Shown one piece after another: positions 1 through 6,874 of a DNA stretch of 13,958 bases (positions are counted from its first letter, which is position 1; each line of letters begins with the position of its first letter). The stretch lies in assembly GCA_029863355.1 (NCBI GenBank), contig JAOTVO010000037.1:1-13958 (forward strand), written 5' to 3'. Source of the stretch: Candidatus Krumholzibacteriia bacterium (GTDB taxonomy: Bacteria > Krumholzibacteriota > Krumholzibacteria > WVZY01 > JAKEHA01). A model generated the notes under the pieces. It made no database searches, was not told the DNA's origin, and was given only the letters and a program-made list of their open reading frames with translations. The translations under genes were made by a program, and so were the position numbers.

Positions 1-46
1 CGAGTTTCTCGGTGATGGTGTAGTGCGCGACGCGCTTCCCGATCAT
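1..46 (-). CDS. Probable Ser/Thr protein kinase, N-terminal fragment (runs off the window)
   Basis: Reading the minus strand from ATG at 46 gives MIGKRVAHYTITEKL and then leaves the window. This matches the usual opening of bacterial Hanks-type (PknB-like) kinases, where a residue set like 'IG..I.HY.I.EKLG' leads into the glycine-rich ATP loop. Only 15 codons are visible, so no catalytic motif can be checked. The next in-frame codon boundary upstream holds no other ATG before a TGA, so this start is the only good one. No clear Shine-Dalgarno precedes it. It lies 35 bp beyond the msrB stop on the same strand and could be the last gene of that run. The call rests on N-terminal similarity alone. 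Confidence 0.55.
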   Translation of the reverse strand, partial: MIGKRVAHYTITEKL

Positions 47-81
47 GGCGGGGCCATCATATCAGGAAGCGCGCGCTCTCT

Positions 82-507
82 CTACTCCTTCGTGGCGGCG
101 TCCTTCTCCTCGCCCTCCTTGGGCGCGAAGGCGAGCGCGGCGGAGTTGATGCAGTAGCGAAGGCCGGTGGGCCCGGGGCCGTCCTCGAAGACGTGCCCGA
201 GATGCGATTCGCAGCGGCTGCACATGACCTCGGTGCGGACCATGCCGGAGCTGCGGTCCGTCTCTTCCTTGACGCGCACCTCCGCGACGGGCTGGTAGAA
301 GCTGGGCCAGCCGGTGCCGGAGTCGAACTTGGTGTCCGAGGCGAAGAGCGGCTGCCCGCAGGCCACACATAGGTACACGCCCTCCTCGTGGTGGTCCCAG
401 TAGGTCCCCGTGAACGCGCGCTCGGTGCCCTTCTCGCGCGCCACCTGGTACTGCTCCGGCGTGAGCATCTCTTTCCACTCCTTCTCCGACTTCACGACCT
501 TGTCCAT
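82..507 (-). CDS. msrB: MsrB, possible separate product from an internal start
   Basis: ATG at 507 lies inside the longer DUF1223-MsrB frame and gives a 141-residue protein, the usual length of a free-standing cytosolic MsrB. It begins [15 protein letters not shown], a typical family N-terminus. Zinc ligands are C47/C50 and C96/C99, and the catalytic Cys is C119. These are the only five cysteines, so this is a 1-Cys type enzyme that needs an outside thiol donor. A strong Shine-Dalgarno stands just upstream. The sequence cannot tell whether this start is used alone, together with the fusion, or is a relic of two genes that once had a stop between them. Confidence 0.6.
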   Translation of the reverse strand: MDKVVKSEKEWKEMLTPEQYQVAREKGTERAFTGTYWDHHEEGVYLCVACGQPLFASDTKFDSGTGWPSFYQPVAEVRVKEETDRSSGMVRTEVMCSRCESHLGHVFEDGPGPTGLRYCINSAALAFAPKEGEEKDAATKE

Positions 508-1317
508 GGTTGTCTCCTCTCCTTTCACCAACTCGAGCGACTTCGCCACGGCGTCGTCGAGCCAACCGCCCGACGCCTGTATGGGGGCGGGGGCATGCCG
601 GCTGCTCACCCACGCGGCGACGGCGTAGCGCGCGGCCCGGGGCTCCTTCGGCGCCGGCAGGGCCAGCGTGGCGCGCCAGACGCCGTCTGTTTCCGAGAGA
701 CCGGTGCGGGCGCGGCCCAGCACGACGAAGTCGTGCGCGAGCGTGCGCCCCACGTTCTCGCCGCGCGCCACGTACTGCTCGAGGCCGAAGCCGAGCACCG
801 CCACGTGCGCTTCGAGCTTGCCGCCGGGCGCGGACGCCGGCGTGAACGTCACGACGGCGTCGCCGCCGTCGATCGCCACGCGCAGCGCGCCGGGGGCGCC
901 TTCCGTGTCCTGCGCCGGTGGCTTCGTCGCCGCGCGCGTTGCGAACCAGTCGCGCCACTCGCGACCGTCGAGCACGAACCCGGGCGTGTACACGCTCTGC
1001 GACCGCCACGAAGCGGCGTAGACGCGCTGGCGCTCGCTGTGCGCGCCGGCCGCGAACGGATCCGCCCAGCCCAGGTGGTCCCAGTAGTCGACGTGGAAGG
1101 CCGCCGGCACGTAGTCGCGCCACAGGCGCTCGTCGCGGGCGAGCGAGGAGAGCCAGGCCTCGGCCGGTGGACAGCTCAGGCACCCCTCCGAGGTGAAGAG
1201 CTCGAGGAGTGCGACGCGGGTTTCGCCGCTCTCGATCACCTGCGTCGCCTTGGCGCGCGCTTCGCGCGCGGGCGACGCGAGCAGCATCAGCATCAGGACC
1301 GCAGCCAGGGATCTCAT
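82..1317 (-). CDS. msrB: Secreted DUF1223 (thioredoxin-like) domain fused in frame to methionine sulfoxide reductase B
   Basis: A single uninterrupted frame of 411 codons. The chosen ATG at 1317 follows AAGGAG at good spacing and opens a short Sec signal peptide ([17 protein letters not shown], likely cleaved after ARA near residue 22). Residues about 28-260 are a DUF1223 domain with the family hallmark [14 protein letters not shown]; its CxxC is C46/C49. After a linker of about 20 residues comes a complete MsrB domain (about 275-400): zinc cysteines in CVAC and CSRC, GTGWPSF, SHLGHVF, and the catalytic cysteine in RYCINSAAL (C389). MsrB reduces methionine-R-sulfoxide in proteins. The residue that is the resolving Cys in E. 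coli MsrB (SGCGWPSF) is Thr here (SGTGWPSF). No stop separates the domains, but MsrB also has its own strong ribosome site, so either a periplasmic fusion or two products are possible. It lies 38 bp after pepE. Confidence 0.85.
   Translation of the reverse strand: MRSLAAVLMLMLLASPAREARAKATQVIESGETRVALLELFTSEGCLSCPPAEAWLSSLARDERLWRDYVPAAFHVDYWDHLGWADPFAAGAHSERQRVYAASWRSQSVYTPGFVLDGREWRDWFATRAATKPPAQDTEGAPGALRVAIDGGDAVVTFTPASAPGGKLEAHVAVLGFGLEQYVARGENVGRTLAHDFVVLGRARTGLSETDGVWRATLALPAPKEPRAARYAVAAWVSSRHAPAPIQASGGWLDDAVAKSLELVKGEETTMDKVVKSEKEWKEMLTPEQYQVAREKGTERAFTGTYWDHHEEGVYLCVACGQPLFASDTKFDSGTGWPSFYQPVAEVRVKEETDRSSGMVRTEVMCSRCESHLGHVFEDGPGPTGLRYCINSAALAFAPKEGEEKDAATKE
514..525 (-). promoter_or_regulatory. 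Strong internal ribosome-binding site for MsrB
   Basis: The minus strand reads AAAGGAGAGGAG, followed by ACAACC and the ATG at 507. It is a near-perfect Shine-Dalgarno placed inside an open frame. It is the main evidence that MsrB is also made separately from the secreted DUF1223 fusion. Confidence 0.7.
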
Positions 1318-1355
1318 CGTGATACTCCTTCCAGCCGCGCTCCCGAGCCGCGGCT

Positions 1356-2072
1356 TCACTCCATAAGAAAGGCCAGGGAGGCCGAGGGCGCAACCTCGCG
1401 CATCGCCTCTCCGTGCCGGAAGATCTTGACCGGCTTTTCGCCGAGCAGCTGGATCTCGCCGCCCTCGACGCGGAGGATGCTGCCCTCCAACAACCCTACG
1501 ACCCACATGCCCGGGTTGGCCTCGATGAACTCGGCCAGCCGGTCCGCCCGCGTCTCGCCCTGGTGTTGCGGGATCACCGCGTCCGTGTAGTGCGGGTTGA
1601 TCTGGAACGGCACCAGCGCGAGCGCGTCGAAGCTGGGCGGTTGCACGACGGGCATGTCGTTGGTCGTGCGGATGGTCGGACAGGCCACGTTCGATCCGGC
1701 GCTCCAGCCCATGTACGGCGCGCCCGCGCGCACGCGCTCCCGGATGGCACCCATGACGCGCGCCTCGTAGAGGGTCTTGAGCAGATGGAACGTGTTGCCC
1801 CCGCCCACCGCGATCGCCTGCGCCTCGCGCACCGCGCCTACGGGGTCCTTCTCGCGATGGATGGAGCGGATCTCGTAGCCCAGCTCGCCGAAGCGTCCGG
1901 CCACCGTCTTCTCGTACGTGTCCCAGGCGACCGTCACTCCTGCATACGGCACGAACAGGACGCGTGTGACATCGCCGCCCAGGAAGTCGCCGATCGCCCC
2001 TCCGGCGTGCTCGAGGTAGCCCTTCTGGTAATTGCGGGAATTGCTGAGGAGTAAAAGTCTCTGCTTTGGCAT
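1356..2072 (-). CDS. pepE: Dipeptidase E (alpha-aspartyl dipeptidase, peptidase family S51)
   Basis: A 238-residue cytoplasmic peptidase that in characterised members splits N-terminal Asp-Xaa dipeptides. The family signature GWSAGSNVA gives the nucleophile S124. D139 in TTNDMP and H161 in INPHYTD complete the set, with spacings of 15 and 22 residues identical to the Ser120-Asp135-His157 triad of Salmonella Pep[15 protein letters not shown] and [14 protein letters not shown] are further family blocks, and the length is normal. I chose ATG at 2072 over an in-frame TTG at 2090, because AAGGAAG lies at good distance before the ATG and the usual N-terminus starts [12 protein letters not shown]. 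It heads a run with the DUF1223-MsrB gene 38 bp downstream. Confidence 0.93.
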   Translation of the reverse strand: MPKQRLLLLSNSRNYQKGYLEHAGGAIGDFLGGDVTRVLFVPYAGVTVAWDTYEKTVAGRFGELGYEIRSIHREKDPVGAVREAQAIAVGGGNTFHLLKTLYEARVMGAIRERVRAGAPYMGWSAGSNVACPTIRTTNDMPVVQPPSFDALALVPFQINPHYTDAVIPQHQGETRADRLAEFIEANPGMWVVGLLEGSILRVEGGEIQLLGEKPVKIFRHGEAMREVAPSASLAFLME

Positions 2073-2142
2073 GGCTCGCTTCCTTGGCAAAGTGTGACCT
2101 TCACTCTACCACGGACGCGGGCGCTGTGTCTGCCGTAGGGGC

Positions 2143-2176
2143 GCAGGAGCGGCCCGCGTATCGGGGCCGCTCCTGC
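2143..2176 (-). terminator. GC-rich 13-bp perfect hairpin, probable terminator of the lipoprotein gene
   Basis: GCAGGAGCGGCCC (2143-2155) and GGGCCGCTCCTGC (2164-2176) are perfect inverted repeats around an 8-nt loop. The hairpin sits 34 bp past the lipoprotein stop, in the gap before pepE. No T-run follows on the minus strand, so it would be a non-canonical terminator or an mRNA-stabilising stem. Confidence 0.55.
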
Positions 2177-2209
2177 ACGGGTGCCGCAACCGGCGCTTCC
2201 TCTCTGGCG

Positions 2210-2977
2210 TCAGTTCCCGCCGCAGTTCGTGCAGGGGGCCTGATATTCCTTCTTCGGCATGAAGGCGATTTGTATGCAGGTGGCGATGCGCCCGACGAAG
2301 GATGCTCCCACGCAGACAACTGTGCATTCGACCCATCCGGCCCCCCAATACCGGCAGAAGAGGATGCAGCGCATGGCGTCCTCGGGCAGCCGGAAGTACA
2401 GGCAGTTGATGAAGTCGTTGAGCTGCTGATCGTCGAACCGCTCCGCTCCCGGCAACGTGCCCAGTGCGTCGAAGCGCCGCATCCAGATCGATTCCGCCAG
2501 CGGCTCGAAGCCGGGGTCGGCGGTCGGCGCGCGCGAAAACTCGAGGGGAACCACCGCGCGCGCGCCGTTCGTTTCGGCCGCGACCACCATCGCCATCCGA
2601 TCCGGATCGGAGAGCGAGCGCATGGCGATCGCCGTCAGCTCGACGCGCACCTCGTCCGTGAATCCGTCGACGGCGCACGAGTATTCCGGCGCCAGCTCGT
2701 AGCCATGGGCCACGTAGACTCCCATGGCCGCGCCGACATCCTCCCACCGCCTCGCCGCCTCTACGCGCGCGCGGGTGACCGGATTGTCCGGGTAGTACAC
2801 GTGCTTGCGCACGCGGCCGTCGTCTTCGACCCGGTCGGGGAGCGACGCCTCGATCGCGGGCGCGGTCGTGTTCGGCGGTTCACTCGCCGTGTCGCGCCGC
2901 TCGCAGGCGGGAAGCGACACGGCCATCGCGACCAGCACCGCACCTACCCCACTCCATCTCGAACTGAAACCCATCAT
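2210..2977 (-). CDS. Cysteine-rich lipoprotein of unknown function
   Basis: A 255-residue protein I cannot assign to a family. The N-terminus MMGFSSRWSG, a hydrophobic stretch (VGAVLVAMAV) and lipobox SLPAC mark a type II signal peptide with lipidation at C25. A good GGGAGG stands 7 nt before the ATG at 2977. The middle (about 55-180) is soluble and carries one cysteine, C101. The last third is cysteine-dense: C192, C204, C208, C218, C222, C234, C249, C252, arranged as CxxxC, CxxxC and a final CxxC (CTNCGGN). Such spacing suggests disulfides or metal binding in an envelope protein; that is inference. The C-terminal part is also hydrophobic (about 215-240). Hairpins flank the gene, so it is probably monocistronic. 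Confidence 0.8.
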   Translation of the reverse strand: MMGFSSRWSGVGAVLVAMAVSLPACERRDTASEPPNTTAPAIEASLPDRVEDDGRVRKHVYYPDNPVTRARVEAARRWEDVGAAMGVYVAHGYELAPEYSCAVDGFTDEVRVELTAIAMRSLSDPDRMAMVVAAETNGARAVVPLEFSRAPTADPGFEPLAESIWMRRFDALGTLPGAERFDDQQLNDFINCLYFRLPEDAMRCILFCRYWGAGWVECTVVCVGASFVGRIATCIQIAFMPKKEYQAPCTNCGGN

Positions 2978-3169
2978 CACCACACCTCCCGTGAAAATCA
3001 GTTCGGCGCGCCGCTTCGCAAGGGCCGTGCCGCGCGGTCGGAGGCGATCAAGCCAAGATGACAACGAGTTGCGACGAGTGGCTGTGGGAATCCCCCTCGG
3101 CCGACGTTGCGGGCGCGTCCGCCGGCCGCCGATGCTGCCCGCGTTTAGCACCGCTGTCAGTGGAAATCG

Positions 3170-3193
3170 GCGGTGTCGACGCCTCGACACCGC
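3170..3193 (-). terminator. 10-bp perfect hairpin after the methyltransferase remnant
   Basis: GCGGTGTCGA (3170-3179) and TCGACACCGC (3184-3193) pair perfectly around a 4-nt loop, 11 bp past the stop of the minus-strand methyltransferase remnant. No T-run follows. It is likely a terminator of the same U-poor type as the hairpin at 2143-2176. Confidence 0.55.
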
Positions 3194-3204
3194 GCCGCGG
3201 AACC

Positions 3205-3668
3205 TCAGACGTGGATCTCGCAGAACACGCTCGACTCCGCCACCTCGTGGATCGCGGGCCGCGTTTGCAGATGGGCGGTGAGCGACGTGAACTCCGCCTC
3301 CGTAACCGTGCGCGCGGTGAAGCCGTCCCTGCAGACGATGACGCCGCCGCCCGTTGCCGTCTCGTCGATCTCGCCGACGAGGCCCGCGGCGGCCTGCGCG
3401 CGGAACCAACCCAGGCGCGCCTCCCAGATCTTCGGGGCGTACGAGGAAACGAGCACGCGCCCCCCGGGACGCGTGACGCGCACCGCCTCGTCGACGAGGG
3501 CACGCGCGTCCACCTTGAAGGCGGAGATCCCATTCTGTATGCAAAGGACGAGGTCGAAGGCACGATCGACGAAGCCGATCCGTTCGGCCGACATGCGCGC
3601 CAGCCGGCAGACCGGCGCCGCAATCGCTCCGCGGACAGCTTCTCCGAGTAGTAGCCTTCGCGATTCAT
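3205..3668 (-). pseudogene. Class I SAM-dependent methyltransferase broken by an internal deletion
   Basis: ATG at 3668, after GGAGG at 5 nt, opens a typical methyltransferase N-terminus (MNREGYYSEKLSAERLRR). After about 18 codons that frame turns into arginine-rich nonsense. A second frame, offset by one, carries the C-terminal half: SAERIGFVDRAFDLVLCIQ, then VTRPGGRVLVSSY, VGEIDETATGGGVIVCRDG and a natural end SSVFCEIHV at 3205. The block between them, which should hold the SAM-binding motif I (ExGCGxG), is absent. A frame-changing deletion of several dozen codons near 3600-3620 explains this. Without motif I the product cannot be a working methyltransferase. A sequencing or assembly error cannot be excluded, but a simple indel would not remove the motif. 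Confidence 0.72.
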
Positions 3669-3721
3669 ACGGCCCTCCGCCGGATAATAGCACGCGACGG
3701 GGAACATCGGCGATTTGTGGC

Positions 3722-3751
3722 TTGCTTATGCGACGTTTGGCCCATTATAAT
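3722..3751 (+). promoter_or_regulatory. Housekeeping-type promoter; -10 TATAAT, probably giving a leaderless mRNA
   Basis: A perfect -10 TATAAT lies at 3746-3751 in otherwise GC-rich DNA, with a weak -35 (TTGCTT, 3722-3727) 18 bp upstream. The GTG start at 3759 comes 7 nt after the -10, where transcription would begin. No Shine-Dalgarno is present. The core ATTATAAT (3744-3751) is its own reverse complement, so a -10 also exists on the opposite strand, facing the methyltransferase remnant. Confidence 0.6.
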
Positions 3752-3758
3752 CACCGAT

Positions 3759-5195
3759 GTGCGTCTCCTGATCGGCTTACTCTGTCTCCTGCTCCCGTGG
3801 GCGTACGCGAAGCCCGCGGGTGCCGGCTATTCTGTGCAGAATGCCGTCCCGTCCCTCACGTTCTCGCAGCCCGTCGATATCCAGCACGCCGGCGATGGCA
3901 GCGACCGCCTCTTCGTCGTGCAGCAGAACGGCATCGTGTGGGTGTTCGACAACGACCCCGGCGCGTCGAGCAAGCGCGTGTTCCTCGACATCAGCGCCAA
4001 GGTCACCAGCTCGGGTGAGTCGGGACTCCTGGGACTCGCCTTCTCTCCTGACTACGCCACCAACGGTTCCTTCTACGTCTTCTACGTATCCAAGCTCCCG
4101 TACCACTCGGTGGTCGCGCGCTATCAGGTGACGAGCGACCCCGACTCCGCCGACGCGACGAGTGAAGCGATGCTGTTCGCCCTCGGGCGCGGGAGTCTGT
4201 TCCACGGCGGAGGCCAGCTCGCCTTCGGCGGTGACGGGATGCTCTATATCTCGCTCGGAGATGACACCAATTCCGGCAACGCGCAGAACCGCTTCAACAT
4301 GTACGGCGCCCTGCTTCGCATCGACGCGGAAAACCCGCCCGGCGGAACTGGCTACGGAATCCCGCCCGACAATCCCTTCGCCGGCAACACCGATGGCTAC
4401 CGCGAGGAGATCTACGCCTACGGTTTTCGCAACCCCTGGCGCTTTTCGATCGATCCGGTGACGCAGCAGATCTGGTTGGGCGACGTGGGGCAGAACCTCG
4501 TCGAGGAGGTCGACGTCGTCGTCCCCGGCGGAAACTACGGGTGGCCGCTCATGGAAGGGCCCGATTGCTACTCGCCGCCATCGTGCGACACCGCCGGCAC
4601 CGGCGTCCTCCTGCCCGTCTATGCCTACGGCCACAACGAGGGCAGCGCCGTAATCGGCGGCCACGTCTACCGCGGCAGCGCGCATCCCGAGCTGGTCGGA
4701 CGCTACCTCTTCGGCGACTACACCGGCACGCGCCTGTGGTCGCTCTTCTGGGACGGCATCAACGAGCCCAACCGCGTGACCCTCGTCAACAACGTCCCCT
4801 GGCTTCGCGCCTTCGGCGTGGACGAGGAAGGCGAGTTCTACTTCGCCGGCAACAACGGCCTGATCTACACCCTCGCCAGCACACCGACCGGCGTCGCCGG
4901 CGCACCACCGCCGGCCGCCGCGTGGATGGGCGCGAGCTACCCCAACCCGTTCAACCCGCAGACGACCATCCCCTACGGTCTCTCGCGCGCGGGGACGGTC
5001 GACCTCTTGATCACCGACGCACGCGGCGCGCGCGTGCGCGCGCTCGTGTCGGGACCCCAAAGCGCCGGCGAGCACGCGGCCCGCTGGGACGGCGCCGACG
5101 CCCACGGCCGCCCCGTGGCGAGCGGCGTGTACTTCGCGCGACTTCTTCTGGACGGCGAGCCCGCGGCCGTCCGCCGCCTCGTGCTCGTCAGGTAG
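3759..5195 (+). CDS. Secreted PQQ-dependent sugar dehydrogenase-like protein (GSDH family) with FlgD-like C-terminal tail
   Basis: With GTG at 3759 the protein has 478 residues and a clean Sec signal peptide (VRLLIGLLCLLLPWAYA). Residues about 25-375 form the glucose/sorbosone dehydrogenase propeller: LFVVQQNGIVWVFDN, GLLGLAFSPDY, HGGGQLAFGGDGMLY (H149 aligns with the PQQ-site catalytic His of soluble sugar dehydrogenases), EIYAYGFRNPWRFSID and GGNYGWPLMEG. Family members oxidise aldoses in the periplasm using PQQ. The last 85 residues (from SYPNPFNPQTTIPYGL to RRLVLVR) are a FlgD-Ig/type-9-style C-terminal domain common in FCB and Eisenbacteria-like phyla, often used for export or surface anchoring. 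The actual substrate is unknown. A longer start at 3717 would spoil the signal peptide. Confidence 0.88.
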   Translation: MRLLIGLLCLLLPWAYAKPAGAGYSVQNAVPSLTFSQPVDIQHAGDGSDRLFVVQQNGIVWVFDNDPGASSKRVFLDISAKVTSSGESGLLGLAFSPDYATNGSFYVFYVSKLPYHSVVARYQVTSDPDSADATSEAMLFALGRGSLFHGGGQLAFGGDGMLYISLGDDTNSGNAQNRFNMYGALLRIDAENPPGGTGYGIPPDNPFAGNTDGYREEIYAYGFRNPWRFSIDPVTQQIWLGDVGQNLVEEVDVVVPGGNYGWPLMEGPDCYSPPSCDTAGTGVLLPVYAYGHNEGSAVIGGHVYRGSAHPELVGRYLFGDYTGTRLWSLFWDGINEPNRVTLVNNVPWLRAFGVDEEGEFYFAGNNGLIYTLASTPTGVAGAPPPAAAWMGASYPNPFNPQTTIPYGLSRAGTVDLLITDARGARVRALVSGPQSAGEHAARWDGADAHGRPVASGVYFARLLLDGEPAAVRRLVLVR

Positions 5196-5325
5196 CGGCC
5201 TGCGTAGTCCGGCAGTTCCGTCCAGCGTTAGCCCGCATCCTTCCCATAGCCGAGGATTCTCACCGCCGCTCGGTCTCCGCATGTTCTGTCCGGCGCCTCG
5301 GGCTCGTGAAGCGACGGCCCGGCGG

Positions 5326-5346
5326 GGTGTATCGAAATTTCACACC
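5326..5346. promoter_or_regulatory. Inverted repeat, candidate enhancer for the sigma-54 activator
   Basis: GGTGT, 11 nt containing the palindrome GAAATTTC (5334-5341, overlapping the spacer), then ACACC. It lies about 107-127 bp upstream of the predicted start site of the sigma-54 promoter at 5427-5442, the usual distance for NtrC-type upstream activator sites. Function is inferred from position and symmetry only. Confidence 0.35.
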
Positions 5347-5370
5347 GGCAGCCCCGGGACAGCGCGCCCT

Positions 5371-5405
5371 CTTTTGTAACCGACTGTTTTATAACAAGAT
5401 ATCTT
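5371..5405 (+). promoter_or_regulatory. AT-rich promoter-like patch
   Basis: This patch (TTTTGTAAC, GTTTTATAAC, GATATC) stands out from GC-rich surroundings and contains a -10-like TATAAC at 5390-5395. The TTGTAA at 5374-5379 is only 10 bp away, too close for a normal -35/-10 pair. It may be a weak basal promoter, or bendable DNA between the enhancer candidate and the sigma-54 site. Confidence 0.25.
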
Positions 5406-5426
5406 CTATGGACGCCCGACGTCCCG

Positions 5427-5442
5427 TGGCATGACACTTGCG
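5427..5442 (+). promoter_or_regulatory. Sigma-54 (RpoN) -24/-12 promoter of the Omp85/NtrYX-like operon
   Basis: The sequence TGGCATGACACTTGCG matches the RpoN consensus TGGCACG-N4-TTGCW at nearly every position, with the required GG and GC (5428-5429 and 5440-5441) separated by exactly 10 nt. Transcription would start near 5452-5453, just before the ATG at 5459. The operon it would drive ends with a sigma-54-dependent activator, which makes the call much stronger than the motif alone. Confidence 0.7.
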
Positions 5443-5458
5443 CTTGGGCCGTCTTGCC

Positions 5459-6865
5459 ATGAAGCCACGACCGATGCTCGCCAAGTCTCTCGCCCCGCTG
5501 GCGGCGATCATTCTTGCCGTCACGGGGGCTGCGCTCGGCGCCCCCTCGCCGGCGGGAGAGCGCCAGCTGCGGCTCGAGGCCATCGAAGTCATGGGCAACA
5601 CGCGCACGCCCGAAGTCGTCGTGCTGCGCCACCTCGCGCTCGCGCCCGGTGACCCGGTCGATGCCGACGCGCTCGAAGCGGCGCGGCGGCGCCTGGTGGC
5701 CACGGACTATTTCAAGACGGTCGCGTTCTCCACGCGCCGCGGGCGCGAACGCGGCGCGGTGGTGCTGCGCGTCGAAGTGAGCGAGCGCGGCAATCCGGTC
5801 TTCGAGACGGGTTTCGGCTACCACGATCTGAACGGCTGGTACCTTACGCTCCTGGGCCTGCGCCTGGACAACGCCCTCGGCGCCGACTCTCGTTTTCGCG
5901 TCGGCGCGCGCCTGGGCTTTCGGCTGGCCGGACTGGACGCCGAGTGGGCGAAGCCGGTCTCGTCGAGCGGCGCGCTCGGCGTCGGCGTGAAGCTCTTCCT
6001 CTACAGCGTCGACCACCGCTTCTTCGGCAGCGGCCCCGACTCCTCGACCGCGGGCGAGGCGCCGTGGTCGGGCACCGACTGGGTCGGCTACCAGCAGAGA
6101 ATCGGTCGCACCGGCGGAGAGATCACACTCTCGTATCGCGCGGGCGAGGCGACGCGCTTGGAAGCGGGGCTGAGTGCCGCGCGCGTCGATCCCGACGCCA
6201 CGTTCAATCGTTTCGAGGACAAGCAGGAGGACGGCTTTGCGGAGCTGCCCCCGGATCTGCAGGCGCAAAACGAGGCGGCTACCTACACGGGCGCGCTCCT
6301 GCGCGCGTTCTACGACACGCGCAACGACGACGTCTATCCCACGCGCGGCGGATTCGCGCGCCTCACGCTCAACGTCAATCACACCACGCTGGACGACCCC
6401 GGCGTCTTCACGAAGGCCACCCTCGACCTGCGGCGACACGCGCGTCTGACCGGCGGCTGGGTATTTTCGGCGCGAGCGAGCGGCGGCTTGGTCTCGCGCG
6501 GCACGCCCTACTACGAGCGCTTCTACCTGGGCGGCAACTACTCGATTCGCGGCTTCCAGGAGTGGAGCCTGTCGGGCACCGCCGGCGACGAAGGCTTCTG
6601 GACGGCAAACACGGAGCTGCGCTGGCCGCTGGCGGGGCTCTCGGGACGGCCGCGGCTGGTCGGGTTGGTCTTCCTGGACGCGGGACAGGGGTGGCTTCAC
6701 GGGGAAACGGTGACGAGCGACACGATCGAGGCCGGCGCGGGATACGGCCTCCGCCTGGTCTTGCCCTGGGTGGGCACGCTAGGCATGGACGTCGGCATTC
6801 CCATTACGGACGGGCGCACGGGGGACCGGTTCCGCGTGCACTTGCTCCTGGGCTTTTCGTTCTAG
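5459..6865 (+). CDS. Omp85/BamA-family outer-membrane protein with one POTRA domain
   Basis: A 468-residue protein. Residues 1-28 are a Sec signal peptide (hydrophobic LAPLAAIILAVTGAALG). Residues about 37-110 form one POTRA domain (LEAIEVMGNTRTPEVVVLRH ... VATDYFKTVAF), and 115-468 a 16-strand-type surface-antigen barrel. The barrel holds the Omp85 loop-6 motif IRGF (363-366, within YLGGNYSIRGF), DTRNDDVYPTRGGF, and the aromatic C-terminus FSF recognised by the BAM machinery. With a single POTRA it is shorter than BamA (five) or TamA (three), so it is a specialised family member, perhaps for protein or lipid translocation; the cargo is unknown. No Shine-Dalgarno precedes ATG 5459. A start at 5474 would keep the signal peptide. 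The DUF4390 gene follows after 9 bp. Confidence 0.85.
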   Translation: MKPRPMLAKSLAPLAAIILAVTGAALGAPSPAGERQLRLEAIEVMGNTRTPEVVVLRHLALAPGDPVDADALEAARRRLVATDYFKTVAFSTRRGRERGAVVLRVEVSERGNPVFETGFGYHDLNGWYLTLLGLRLDNALGADSRFRVGARLGFRLAGLDAEWAKPVSSSGALGVGVKLFLYSVDHRFFGSGPDSSTAGEAPWSGTDWVGYQQRIGRTGGEITLSYRAGEATRLEAGLSAARVDPDATFNRFEDKQEDGFAELPPDLQAQNEAATYTGALLRAFYDTRNDDVYPTRGGFARLTLNVNHTTLDDPGVFTKATLDLRRHARLTGGWVFSARASGGLVSRGTPYYERFYLGGNYSIRGFQEWSLSGTAGDEGFWTANTELRWPLAGLSGRPRLVGLVFLDAGQGWLHGETVTSDTIEAGAGYGLRLVLPWVGTLGMDVGIPITDGRTGDRFRVHLLLGFSF

Positions 6866-6874
6866 CGGAGGCGG

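Noticed and set aside
2070..2102. Possible sigma-54 site before pepE (minus strand GGTCACACTTTGCC)
   Set aside because: GG and GC are separated by 9 nt, not the strictly required 10, and the -24 block is poor.
3777..5282. Long open frame on the minus strand opposite the sugar dehydrogenase
   Set aside because: It mirrors a well-supported gene; its protein is rich in Arg, Ala, Val and Gly with no domain. Such frames are expected in GC-rich coding DNA.
5228..6700. 490-codon minus-strand frame opposite the Omp85 gene and across the operon promoter
   Set aside because: No domain, biased composition, and it covers the intergenic region, as shadows in GC-rich DNA often do.
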